The notes under the pieces are model-generated. The model was given only the letters and a program-made list of their open reading frames with translations, ran no database searches and was not told where the DNA came from. A program made the translations under genes and the position numbers. A DNA stretch of 64,000 nucleotides from Meiothermus taiwanensis DSM 14542 (GTDB lineage Bacteria > Deinococcota > Deinococci > Deinococcales > Thermaceae), in NCBI GenBank assembly GCA_000482765.1, contig AXWR01000003.1, forward strand, positions 62,001 to 126,000, read 5' to 3'. This document shows positions 43,285 through 53,370 of the stretch, piece after piece. Numbering within the stretch: the stretch's first letter is position 1; each line of letters begins with the position of its first letter.

Positions 43285-45576
43285 ATGTCGTTGCCCAAGG
43301 CTTTACTTCCCTACTCCTCCTACGCTGAATGGCTGCACGACCTCGAGGGCTATGCGGGGCAGCTGGCCTTTGTGCGGCTGCTGCCCGCCGCACCGCCGCA
43401 AAAAGTGGCCTACACTGGGACTTTCTCGGGGGTGCTGGCCGCGCTCGAGCTGCAACCCTTCAGCTTTCAGGCCGAGGCTTTTGCAACCATTGAGCAGGGC
43501 CGGCACCTGGTCATGGCCACCTCCACCGCCTCGGGGAAGAGCCTGGTCTTTCAGGCCCCGGTGCTCAAAGCGCTGCTCGAGGGCCAGACCGCCATCCTGC
43601 TCTACCCCACCAAGGCCCTGGCCCACGACCAGCTGGAGCGCCTGCGGCGGATGGGCCGGGTGCTCGAGGTCGCCGAGCGAATCTATGCCTACGACGGCGA
43701 CACCCCCGAGGCCCAGCGCAAAAAAGCCCGCGAGCAGGGGCGCGCCCTCCTCACCAACCCCGATATGCTGCACTTTGGCCTGCTCCCCCGTCACGGCGAG
43801 TGGGCGGAGTTTCTGGCCCGGCTGCGCTACATCGTGCTGGACGAGCTGCACGCCTACCGGGGGGTGTTTGGCTCCCATACCGCCCTGATCTTGCAACGGC
43901 TTTTGCGGCTGGCCTGGCACTACGGGGCCAGGCCGCAGGTAATTGCGGCCAGCGCCACCATCGCCAACCCCGCCGAACACGCCCAGAGCCTCACCGGCCT
44001 GGAGTTCGTGCAGATCACCGCCAGCCCCAGGGGGGCCGAGCGCGAGTTTGGGGTCTGGGTGCCCAAGGCCCTGGACAGGGAAGGCAAAAACCGCCGCAGC
44101 CCCAACCTCGAGGCCGCCCTGCTGGCCCGCCACGCCGCCGAGCAGGGGCTGCGCACCCTGATCTTCACCAACGCCCGCCGCACCGCCGAGCTGGTCGCCC
44201 GCTACGCCGCCCATGAGCGGGTGCGCCCCTACCGGGCCGGCTACACCGCAGCCGAGCGCAGAAAGCTGGAACAGGCCCTGCAGGACGGCACGGTTCGGGT
44301 CTTGGTGAGCACCAGCGCCCTCGAGCTGGGGGTGGATATTGGGGGGCTGGATGTGGTGGTGCTGCTGGGCTATCCGGGCTCGGTGAGTTCCTTCTGGCAG
44401 CGCGCCGGTCGGGCCGGACGCGGACGGCAACGCTCGCTGGTGCTCTGGATACCCCGCGAGGACCCCATGGACGCCTACTTCGAGCAACACCCCGAGCTGC
44501 TTCTGCAAAGCGCACCGGAGTCGGCCGTCGCCGACCCCGATAACCCCACACTCTTTCCCCTGCACGCCCACTGCGCCGCGCGGGAGCTGCCCATCGCCCT
44601 ACCGCCGGAGCAGGATGCTTTTTACAAGCCCTGGCACAACATCCAACCCCCCCTCATCGAAAAGCACCGCCGGCTTTTCTCCACCGTGCGCAACCCCCAC
44701 CAGGCCCTGATCCTGCGCGGCTTTGGCAAAACCTTTAGCCTGCGCGACAACACCGGGAAACTGCTGGGCACTTTAGACGAGCGCCAGGCCTACTGGGAGG
44801 CCCATCCGGGCGCGGTCTACCTGCACCAGGGCGAGAGTTACCTGGTACGCAACCTCGATCCCGAGCGGCGGGAAATTGTGCTTCTGCCGGGCCTCGAGGA
44901 CTACTACACCCAGCCCCGGGCCGAGACCGAGATCGAGGTGCTGCAGGGCGAGGAGGTGCTCGAGGGGGTCTGGGTGGGGTCGGTGCTGCTACGCGAGCGG
45001 GTGACCGGGTACGTCAAAAAGCGCTTCGTCAGCGAGGTGGTGCTGGAGGAAGTCCCGCTTTTGATGCCGGAGCTCACCTTCCAGACCGAGGCGGTCTGGT
45101 TCCATCCCTGCGAGGGCCTGGCGGTCTTGCCAACAGCACAGATCGGCAACCCGGTAGAGCCGCGCTGGCCCGACCAGAACCTCCTCACCGAGGCCCTGGT
45201 GCCCTCGGCCCTCCACGCCCTCGAGCACACCCTGATTGGCCTATTGCCCCTCTTCGTGCTGGCCGAACGGCAGGACATTGGGGGGGTCTCGTACCCCTTT
45301 TACCCCCGGCCCCTGCCCTCGGGCAGCGGCCCCACCATCTTCATCTACGACGGTTATCCGGGTGGGGTGGGGTATGTTCGCAGAGCGGCACGGCAGTTTC
45401 CCCGCTGGATACGGGCCGCCCGCGACCTGCTGCAGCGCTGCCCATGCGAGGAGGGCTGCCCGCGCTGCATCCTCTCGCCCAAGTGCGGCAACGGCAACCA
45501 GTTCCTGCACAAACAAAGCGCGCTGTGGCTGGCGGAGGCCCTCAGCACGCGCTACCGTACCGGAGAACCCAACTGA
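43285..45576 (+). CDS. DEAD/DEAH-box helicase with DUF1998 domain (MrfA/YprA-like)
   Basis: 763-residue SF2 helicase. Walker A is TSTASGKSLVF, the DExH box is VLDELHAYRG, motif III is ASATIANP, and motif VI is QRAGRAGRGRQ. The C-terminal DUF1998 part has YDGYPGGVGYVRRA and a CPCEEGCPRC cysteine cluster, expected to bind zinc. Bacillus MrfA (YprA) has this layout and repairs mitomycin adducts with the nuclease MrfB, which is not seen here. Follows the MFS gene closely. Confidence 0.9.
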   Translation: MSLPKALLPYSSYAEWLHDLEGYAGQLAFVRLLPAAPPQKVAYTGTFSGVLAALELQPFSFQAEAFATIEQGRHLVMATSTASGKSLVFQAPVLKALLEGQTAILLYPTKALAHDQLERLRRMGRVLEVAERIYAYDGDTPEAQRKKAREQGRALLTNPDMLHFGLLPRHGEWAEFLARLRYIVLDELHAYRGVFGSHTALILQRLLRLAWHYGARPQVIAASATIANPAEHAQSLTGLEFVQITASPRGAEREFGVWVPKALDREGKNRRSPNLEAALLARHAAEQGLRTLIFTNARRTAELVARYAAHERVRPYRAGYTAAERRKLEQALQDGTVRVLVSTSALELGVDIGGLDVVVLLGYPGSVSSFWQRAGRAGRGRQRSLVLWIPREDPMDAYFEQHPELLLQSAPESAVADPDNPTLFPLHAHCAARELPIALPPEQDAFYKPWHNIQPPLIEKHRRLFSTVRNPHQALILRGFGKTFSLRDNTGKLLGTLDERQAYWEAHPGAVYLHQGESYLVRNLDPERREIVLLPGLEDYYTQPRAETEIEVLQGEEVLEGVWVGSVLLRERVTGYVKKRFVSEVVLEEVPLLMPELTFQTEAVWFHPCEGLAVLPTAQIGNPVEPRWPDQNLLTEALVPSALHALEHTLIGLLPLFVLAERQDIGGVSYPFYPRPLPSGSGPTIFIYDGYPGGVGYVRRAARQFPRWIRAARDLLQRCPCEEGCPRCILSPKCGNGNQFLHKQSALWLAEALSTRYRTGEPN

Positions 45577-45601
45577 CCCGGAAAAACTGCCCTAACCCTC
45601 A

Positions 45602-45628
45602 TTGACCCGGCCCTGCCCCGCATAAACT
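45602..45628 (+). promoter_or_regulatory. candidate mnmE promoter
   Basis: TTGACC (45602-45607), a 15-base spacer, TAAACT (45623-45628), then 8 bases to the GTG start of mnmE. The spacer is short, but both hexamers are good. Confidence 0.5.
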
Positions 45629-45636
45629 AAACGCCT

Positions 45637-46950
<1,314 letters not shown>

Positions 46951-46974
46951 GCCTCGAGCAATCCCGGCGGGTGC

Positions 46975-47003
46975 TTGTACCCGAGGCCAGAGCACCATAA
47001 ACT
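46975..47003 (+). promoter_or_regulatory. promoter of the PH-like membrane protein gene
   Basis: TTGTAC (46975-46980), 17-base spacer, TAAACT (46998-47003), then 7 bases to ATG 47011. A clear example of a full promoter placed so that transcription starts at the start codon. Confidence 0.7.
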
Positions 47004-47010
47004 TGCCGCC

Positions 47011-47529
47011 ATGAGTGCGTCAAAGGCCGTGGTCTCGAAACGCGGTGTGCAGACCTACCTGGTTGCGCTGGGGCTGGTGGCCATGGGCCTTGCCCTGGTG
47101 GCTCTGTGCGCTGCCGCCTGGCTGCAGGGGGTGGAGCCGCGCTGGTCGGTGATTCTGTTTGGGCTGCTGGGGGTGTACATGGTGCTGCTGGGGATCGACG
47201 AGGGCTGGTTGAGCGGGCTCGAGGTCACCCCCACCCACCTGCGCATCCGGAGCTTTGGCCGCTGGGAGGAGCACCCTATCCCCCGCGTGGAGGCCGTGGA
47301 TGCTTTGCGCGATATCCTGGGCGGGGGTATGCAATTGGTGCTCATAGGGGCCGAAGGCCAGGCCATCCGTGTACCGCTGCGGCGCTACGCCAACGCCGGC
47401 TTCTTAGCGCAAGCCTTGCTGGATGCGCTCTGGCTCCACAACAAAGACCTCATCCTGATGCCCCGGCTTGCGCGACGGCTGGGCCAGCCCCCTTTCGGAG
47501 TGTTCGCCGCAAAAAAGTCGCGCTACTAA
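47011..47529 (+). CDS. small membrane protein with PH-like domain
   Basis: 172-residue protein: two membrane segments (about residues 17-41 and 46-66) then a soluble part resembling bacterial PH domains (LEVTPTHLRIRSFGRWEEHPIPRVEAVDAL). I do not recognise a specific function. The ATG is preceded by a full promoter 7 bases away and no ribosome binding site. Located between mnmE and the antiporter. Confidence 0.72.
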   Translation: MSASKAVVSKRGVQTYLVALGLVAMGLALVALCAAAWLQGVEPRWSVILFGLLGVYMVLLGIDEGWLSGLEVTPTHLRIRSFGRWEEHPIPRVEAVDALRDILGGGMQLVLIGAEGQAIRVPLRRYANAGFLAQALLDALWLHNKDLILMPRLARRLGQPPFGVFAAKKSRY

Positions 47530-47589
47530 GGGCAAAACAAACGATCGAGGCCCGCATATACAGCGGGGATCGTCCCCTATTATTGAGGC

Positions 47590-49173
47590 ATGGAGCTGGC
47601 ATGGGTTGGAGCCGCCTATGGATTGGGCTTGCTTGCAAGCCGTCTTGGACTGCCACCGCTGGTGGGTTACCTTGGGGCAGGCTTCACGCTGTGGGGCCTG
47701 GGCTACCAGAACAGCCCCCTGCTGGAACAGATAGCCGACGTGGGCGTACTGCTGCTGCTATTCACGGTCGGTTTGAAGCTCCGTTTTGCCAGCCTGGTGC
47801 GCCTGGAGGTGCTGGGCGTAGGGGGCCTTCATCTGGTGCTTTTTGGCCTGCTCTCAGGTCTGATCGGCCTTGCGCTGGGAATAAGCCCCAATGCCGCGCT
47901 TTTTTTAGGGATTGGGTTGGCCTTCTCCAGTACGGTGCTGGCGGTTAAGCTGCTCGACGACCGCCGCGAGCTCTCCACCTTTCACGGGCGGGTGGCGGTT
48001 GGAATTCTGGTCTTACAAGACCTGGTCGCGGTGGGTCTGCTGGCCTACGCGGGGGTCAAAAACCCCACCCCCTGGGCGCTGCTGCTGCTGGCCCTGCCCT
48101 TGCTGCGACCTGTGGTGGGCTGGATTCTGGAAAAAAGCGGCCACGACGAGCTGCTGTTGCTCTACGGCCTGGGCCTGGCCCTGGGGGGGGCCAGCCTGGC
48201 CCGGCACCTGGGGGTATCGCCCGAACTGGGCGCTTTGCTCATAGGCGCGGCCCTGGCCGGCCACCCGCAAACCTCCGAGTTATCGCGCACCCTGTGGGGC
48301 CTGAAAGAAGCCTTCCTGGTAGCTTTTTTCTTGCAAATCGGGCTGATGGGTCTGCCTTCCCCCTCGGCGCTCCCATTGGCGCTGGTGTTTATACTCCTGC
48401 TCCCCCTCAAGGCCGCCCTCTTTTTTGTGCTGTTTGTCCTTTTCGGTCTGCGAGCCCGTACCGCTTTTGTAACCAGCGTATCCCTGAGCAGCTACAGCGA
48501 GTTTGCCCTGATCACCAGTGTGGCCGCTGTGGAAGGGGGTCTGCTGCCGGAGTCCTGGAGCCAGCTGGTGGGCCTGGTGGTGGCGGTATCGCTGGCCCTG
48601 GCAGCTCCACTCAACCGTTCGGTACACAACCTGTTTCAGCGCTACGAGCGGTTCTTGCTGCGCTTTGAGCGCAAGGGCCTGCACGCCGACGACGAACCCA
48701 CCAGCCTGGGCGGGGCCGAGTGGCTGGTAGTGGGCATGGGCCGCACGGGTGGGGCCGCCTACAAAATGCTGGCCGGACAGGGCTACCGGGTGCTGGGGCT
48801 CGACGCCGACGAAGGTAAGCTCGAGTTCCACCGGGCCAAAAAGCGCCAGGTGCGCTACGGCGACGCCGAAGACCCCGAGCTATGGGAACGCATTGATCTG
48901 GAGGGGTTGCGCGGGGTGCTGCTGACCCTACCCGACCTCGAGGCCAAGCTTCGGGCCGCCCGGGGGCTCAAGCAGCGGGGCTTTTCGGGGGTAATCGCCG
49001 CAACCAGTTACCACCGCGAGGAGGATCCACTCCTGCAAGAAGCCGGTGCAAACCTCATCTCCAGGCCCTTTGCCGAGGCCGGGGAACGCCTGGCCGAGCG
49101 GGCTTTGGGCATCAACCCGCTCGAGGAGGCAGAAGACCCCAGACCCACCGAGGCAGAGCCAGCCAAGGGTTAG
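47590..49173 (+). CDS. Kef-type cation/proton antiporter with TrkA-N domain
   Basis: 527-residue CPA2 antiporter. About 12 membrane segments (residues 1-340) include the GYLGAGFTLWGLG and LFTVGLK stretches. A cytoplasmic NAD-binding RCK domain follows (WLVVGMGRTGGAAYKMLAGQGYRVLGLDAD, from about residue 377). It probably moves K+ or Na+ against H+. The start is ATG 47590, 6 bases after TATTAT (47578-47583). A short palindrome GGGGATCGTCCCC (47565-47577) abuts the -10 box. The final 30 residues are a Glu/Pro-rich tail. Confidence 0.88.
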   Translation: MELAWVGAAYGLGLLASRLGLPPLVGYLGAGFTLWGLGYQNSPLLEQIADVGVLLLLFTVGLKLRFASLVRLEVLGVGGLHLVLFGLLSGLIGLALGISPNAALFLGIGLAFSSTVLAVKLLDDRRELSTFHGRVAVGILVLQDLVAVGLLAYAGVKNPTPWALLLLALPLLRPVVGWILEKSGHDELLLLYGLGLALGGASLARHLGVSPELGALLIGAALAGHPQTSELSRTLWGLKEAFLVAFFLQIGLMGLPSPSALPLALVFILLLPLKAALFFVLFVLFGLRARTAFVTSVSLSSYSEFALITSVAAVEGGLLPESWSQLVGLVVAVSLALAAPLNRSVHNLFQRYERFLLRFERKGLHADDEPTSLGGAEWLVVGMGRTGGAAYKMLAGQGYRVLGLDADEGKLEFHRAKKRQVRYGDAEDPELWERIDLEGLRGVLLTLPDLEAKLRAARGLKQRGFSGVIAATSYHREEDPLLQEAGANLISRPFAEAGERLAERALGINPLEEAEDPRPTEAEPAKG

Positions 49174-49847
49174 ACTTCAGGGCGTTCGGCCACCAACCAG
49201 GCCTTTTTTCCTATGCCTGGCACCTTGCTCACCACGAAACCGGCTGCGGCCAGCGCGCGGCGAGGTGCCCCCGCCACCGAGTAGGTGGCCAGCCGTGCAC
49301 CCCCCCGAGCGGCCCAGAACAGCTTTTCTAGAACATCGGGCTGCCAGGGCTCGGGGTTGACCTTGGGGCTGAAGGGGTCGAGGTAGAGCGCAGTGGCCCA
49401 GCCGTTGGGCAAAAGGGCCTGTGTCACGTCCTCAAAACGCACCTCGAGCCGCCCCCAGGCCCCCTCCAGGCAAAAAGGCCTATGGGGCTCTGCCGGCCAG
49501 CCCTCGAGGAGATCTTCCCATACCTTTTGCGCCGGGGCCGAAAGCGGCATCTCTACCGAGGCCAGCACCGCCCTCGAGACCGGAAAAGCCTCGTAGCCCA
49601 GGTATTCCAGATACACCCCGCGCTCCCGACAGCGTTCCAGCGTTGCCCGAAAATTAACCCCCAGCCCAAAGCCCACCTCGAGCACCCTCGGCGAGGGATG
49701 CAGATGGGTCTGGGTCAGCTTGAGGTACAGCTCGTTGGCCTGCATCCAGGCCCCATGGCACGAACTGTACGCCTCGCCAAACGCTGGGTGCACCAGGGTG
49801 GGCGAGCCGTCTGCGGTGGGCAAGGGCTCGAAGGATTCAGCTTTCAA
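49170..49847 (-). CDS. mnmD: tRNA 5-methylaminomethyl-2-thiouridine methyltransferase, MnmD-type
   Basis: 225-residue stand-alone version of the MnmC methyltransferase domain (DUF752). The SAM loop is LEVGFGLGVNFRATLE (about residues 56-71). The family LYLDPFSPKVNPEPWQPDVLEKLFWAARGGARLATYS segment is typical, as is the HPAFGEAYSSCHGA N-terminus. It finishes mnm5U synthesis after MnmE/MnmG. It overlaps the 3' end of the decarboxylase gene by 11 bases on the same strand, and its stop overlaps the convergent antiporter gene by 4. Confidence 0.9.
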   Translation of the reverse strand: MKAESFEPLPTADGSPTLVHPAFGEAYSSCHGAWMQANELYLKLTQTHLHPSPRVLEVGFGLGVNFRATLERCRERGVYLEYLGYEAFPVSRAVLASVEMPLSAPAQKVWEDLLEGWPAEPHRPFCLEGAWGRLEVRFEDVTQALLPNGWATALYLDPFSPKVNPEPWQPDVLEKLFWAARGGARLATYSVAGAPRRALAAAGFVVSKVPGIGKKAWLVAERPEV

Positions 49848-51261
49848 TTTGCACCCTCTGGGCCTCCTGCTGCATCAGGGCCCACAACGACTCCACATGG
49901 TGTCGTTCGGTGGACTCAGCCCCAATCGAGACCCGTACCATCCAGCGCCCTTTGAGCAGGGCTGGGGTCAGGAAGGCCCGGCCAGAACGGTTGATACGAG
50001 CCACCCAGTCCTGGGTGTGCCGATCCACCTGCGCCGGACTCAGACCGGCCGGGTTGTAACGCAGGCACAGGGTCTGCAGCGGTACCGGTGCCAGCAACTC
50101 CCAGCCCGGGGTCTGGCGAACCTGGGCCTCGAGCCAGCGGGCATTGGCTATATCGCGCCTTAGCCGGGCTTGCAGGCCCTCAACCCCTTGGTCGAGCAGG
50201 GTGAACCAGATCTTGAGGGCCCGGAAACGCCGCCCCAACGGTATTCCCCAGTCTTTGTAGTTCTTTACCTGACCATCCGCTGCCGAGTGCAGATAAGAAG
50301 GATTGGTGGACATGGCGCGGATCAGGTGCTCAGGCGAACGCACATAGTAAAGCGAGCAGTCGAAAGCCACCCCCAGCCACTTGTGAGGGTTGATCACGAT
50401 CGAGTCGGCCTGCTCGATACCATCCCACAGGCCCCGGCACTCCGGCAGAATCATGGCCGCACCGGCCATGGCCGCATCCACGTGCAGCCAGAGGCCGTAC
50501 TTCCGGCACAACCCGGCAATGGTGCGCACCGGGTCGATGGCGGTGGTGTTGGTGGTACCCACCGCCGCCACCACTGCACAGGGCTTTCGTCCCTCGGCCA
50601 GGTCGCGCTCGATGGCGGCCTCGAGCAAGTCCACGCGTAGGGCGTGGTCTTGATCGGTCTCGATAAGGCGCAGGTTCTCGCGCCCAAAACCAGCCAGCAA
50701 AACCGCCTTGGGCACCGAGCTGTGAGCCTGATCGGAGACATAGACCGTAAGGGGCCGGGCCTCGGCCTGCAGCCCACCCCGATCCTGGGACTGGCCGGTC
50801 GCCCACTCCCGGGCGGTTAGCAGCGCGACCAGGGTACCGGTGGAGGCGGTGTCCTGGATTACCCCCTGGAAATAATCGGGCAGGCCGAACATCTGACGCA
50901 GCCAGTCGGTCATAACCTCCTCCACCTCGGTCAGGGCCGGGCTGGCCTGCCAGGTGATGCCGGTCTGCCCCAGGCCCGCAGCCACCAGATCGGCCAGCAC
51001 CGAGGAAAGTGGGGCGTTGGAGGGAAACCAGGCATAGAAATTGGGGCTTTGCCAGTGGGTCAGGCCCGGGAATAAAGCCCGGAGCTCCTGCGGCACCCCC
51101 GCCAGCCCCACAGCCTGCGCGGGCGGTGAAGCCGGGAAGAGGGCTTTGATACTTCCGGGGGCAGCCTGCGACATCACCGGCAGGGCCTCGAGGCTCGCAC
51201 GGTATTCTGCGATGAAATCGATCAGCTTGTACCCCAGACGTCTGAACTCTTCGGGCGACAT
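49837..51261 (-). CDS. group II PLP-dependent decarboxylase (aromatic amino acid type)
   Basis: 474-residue decarboxylase. The PLP lysine is in VINPHKWLGVAFDCS (near residue 304), with YVSDQAHSSVPKA and DTASTGTLVALLTARE typical of aromatic-L-amino-acid decarboxylases (tyrosine/tryptophan/DOPA). THWQSPNFYAWFPSN near residue 75 is the group's N-terminal substrate motif. The exact amine product is unknown. The start is ATG 51261, 7 bases after TAGTCT (51269-51274). Confidence 0.9.
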   Translation of the reverse strand: MSPEEFRRLGYKLIDFIAEYRASLEALPVMSQAAPGSIKALFPASPPAQAVGLAGVPQELRALFPGLTHWQSPNFYAWFPSNAPLSSVLADLVAAGLGQTGITWQASPALTEVEEVMTDWLRQMFGLPDYFQGVIQDTASTGTLVALLTAREWATGQSQDRGGLQAEARPLTVYVSDQAHSSVPKAVLLAGFGRENLRLIETDQDHALRVDLLEAAIERDLAEGRKPCAVVAAVGTTNTTAIDPVRTIAGLCRKYGLWLHVDAAMAGAAMILPECRGLWDGIEQADSIVINPHKWLGVAFDCSLYYVRSPEHLIRAMSTNPSYLHSAADGQVKNYKDWGIPLGRRFRALKIWFTLLDQGVEGLQARLRRDIANARWLEAQVRQTPGWELLAPVPLQTLCLRYNPAGLSPAQVDRHTQDWVARINRSGRAFLTPALLKGRWMVRVSIGAESTERHHVESLWALMQQEAQRVQIES

Positions 51262-51383
51262 GGCTTAAAGACTAACCCATCGCAGCATGGCGCGGAAACC
51301 ATTCCAGAAGATGGAACCGCTCAACCTTGGTATGCACTGCCTCCGCTCTGGGCTTTTAGCCTCCCGAGCGTTAGCATACGGAC

Positions 51384-52499
51384 ATGAAAATCGAAGCCGC
51401 CGAGCTCCGTCTTATTTCCCTACCACTCAAGTTTCGCTTCGAGACCTCCTTTGGGGTGCAGACCGAGCGCCATATCGTGGTTCTGACACTCTATGGCGAG
51501 GGCCTCGAGGGCTACGCCGAGACCGTGATGGAGTACACCCCCCACTACCGGGAGGAGACCATCCCGGGGGCCTGGGCGCTTTTGGAGGAGCTTCTGATCC
51601 CCAAGGTGCTGGGTAAAGACTTCGCCAACCCCGAGCAGCTCTGGGGCGAGATTGCCGGCTTCCGGGGCAACAAGATGACCAAGGCCGCCCTGGAGATGGC
51701 CTTCTGGGATCTGTGGTGCAAAAGCCTGGGGCAGCCCCTCTGGAAGATCCTGGGTGGGGTGCGCAGCGAGATTCCGGTGGGCATCAGCCTGGGCATCGAG
51801 CCCAGCCTCGAGGCCACCCTGGAGAAGGTGGGCAAGGGGCTGGCCGAGGGCTACAAGCGCATCAAGCTCAAGATTAAGCCCGGCTGGGACGTCAAGCTGG
51901 CCCTGGCGGTGCGCGAGGCCTACCCCGAGGCTAACCTCACCGTGGACGCCAACTCGGCCTACAGCCTCAACGATATCGCCACCTTCAAGGCCCTGGACGC
52001 CGCCCGGCTGGACTATATCGAGCAGCCCCTGGCCTTCGACGATATCCTCGACCACGCCAAGCTACAGGCGTCCATCTCCACCTCCATCTGCCTGGACGAG
52101 TCCATCACCTCGCCCGAGGATGCCCGCAAAGCCCTGGAGATTGGGGCCGGGCGGGTGATCAACCTCAAGCCGGCGCGGGTGGGGGGTATCCTGGCCAGCC
52201 GCAAAATCCACGACATCACCCAGAGCTACGGCCTGCCGGTCTGGATGGGCGGGATGCTGGAGGCCGGCATTGGCCGGGCCGCCAACATCCACGTGGCCAC
52301 CCTGCCCATGTTTATCAAGCCCGGCGACACCAGCAGCGCCAGCCGCTACTGGCAGGAGGACATCATCGAAGAGCCGCTCGAGGCCTTGGGCGGCATGATG
52401 CCCGTGCCTCAAGGCCCCGGCCTGGGTGTGACCCTCAAGCGCGACCTGATCCAGAACCTCACCGAGAAATCGGCGTATCTATCGGCCAACCGTTCGTAG
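51384..52499 (+). CDS. N-acylamino acid racemase / o-succinylbenzoate synthase family
   Basis: 371-residue enolase-superfamily enzyme of the MLE subgroup. Catalytic Lys residues are in KRIKLKIKPG (about 161-163) and INLKPARVGG. Metal ligands are in LTVDANSAY, DYIEQPL and CLDESI. Overall it resembles NSAR/OSBS enzymes of Deinococcus and Geobacillus. The next gene is a GNAT protein, which points to N-succinylamino acid racemisation; a menaquinone role (menC) cannot be excluded. The start is ATG 51384, 6 bases after TAGCAT (51372-51377). Confidence 0.9.
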   Translation: MKIEAAELRLISLPLKFRFETSFGVQTERHIVVLTLYGEGLEGYAETVMEYTPHYREETIPGAWALLEELLIPKVLGKDFANPEQLWGEIAGFRGNKMTKAALEMAFWDLWCKSLGQPLWKILGGVRSEIPVGISLGIEPSLEATLEKVGKGLAEGYKRIKLKIKPGWDVKLALAVREAYPEANLTVDANSAYSLNDIATFKALDAARLDYIEQPLAFDDILDHAKLQASISTSICLDESITSPEDARKALEIGAGRVINLKPARVGGILASRKIHDITQSYGLPVWMGGMLEAGIGRAANIHVATLPMFIKPGDTSSASRYWQEDIIEEPLEALGGMMPVPQGPGLGVTLKRDLIQNLTEKSAYLSANRS

Positions 52500-52504
52500 T
52501 GGGT

Positions 52505-53302
52505 ATGAAGATCGTCATCCGTGAACTGCACGAACCCGAGGAGATCATGCAGATTCCCCGGCTCGAGCAGGCCATCTGGAACGACCCGGGCGACACCATC
52601 CGCAGCGGCACCCTGATGGCCCTGGTGCACGAGGGGGCCTTGCTGGCGGGGGCCTATCTCCTCGAGCCCCACACCCCCGAGCGGCTGGTGGGCTTCATCT
52701 TCGGCTTTCCCACCGACCGCCCCAGCGACCACCACTCGCACATGGCCGGGGTTCTGCCGGAGTTTCAGGGCAGCCAGATTGGGCTCCTGCTCAAGCGGTA
52801 TCAGCGCGACTGGGCCCTCTCTAGGGGCTACGAGCGGGTGGTCTGGACCTTCGACCCGCTGCGGGGCCTCAACGCCCATTTCAACCTGCGCAAGCTGGGG
52901 GCCACCTTCAATCGCTACATCCCCAACTGCTACGGCCCCATGGGCGGCATCAACGCCGGGGCCCCCTCCGACCGGGCCTATGCGGTGTGGGAACTGCGCT
53001 CCCCCAGGGTGTTTCAGCGGATCTATGCACCCGCGCCTACCCCGGAGGTAGCGGGCCTTCCACTCGCCAACCGCCTCGAGCAGCAGGTGCCTGTCGAGAT
53101 TCATCGGGGCCTGAGCGACCCTAGAATCCTGGTGCAGATCCCCGAAGACTGGGGCCATATTTTGCAGACCGACCCCGCACTGGCCCTGGCGTGGCGGCTG
53201 CACAGCCGGGAGGTTTTCGGGCATTACTTTGCCCAGGGCTACCGCGCCGTAGACTTCGTGCGCGGCCCCAACCGCTACGTGCTGGAACGGGTGGAGGGCT
53301 GA
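52505..53302 (+). CDS. GNAT-fold acyltransferase
   Basis: 265-residue acyltransferase-like protein. The acetyl-CoA loop region reads HMAGVLPEFQGSQIGLLLKRYQRDWALSRGYERVVWTFDPL, then a second half with NAHFNLRKLGATFNRYIPNCYG. Homologues next to N-succinylamino acid racemase genes have been shown in Geobacillus to succinylate D-amino acids. The same role is inferred here. ATG 52505 is used; GTG 52499 overlaps the previous stop and is possible. Confidence 0.82.
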   Translation: MKIVIRELHEPEEIMQIPRLEQAIWNDPGDTIRSGTLMALVHEGALLAGAYLLEPHTPERLVGFIFGFPTDRPSDHHSHMAGVLPEFQGSQIGLLLKRYQRDWALSRGYERVVWTFDPLRGLNAHFNLRKLGATFNRYIPNCYGPMGGINAGAPSDRAYAVWELRSPRVFQRIYAPAPTPEVAGLPLANRLEQQVPVEIHRGLSDPRILVQIPEDWGHILQTDPALALAWRLHSREVFGHYFAQGYRAVDFVRGPNRYVLERVEG

Positions 53303-53370
53303 TAACCCAACTCGACGGAAAGACGCCACGGCGACCGAAATGCCGCCGGGTACTTTACTGGGAGGCAACC

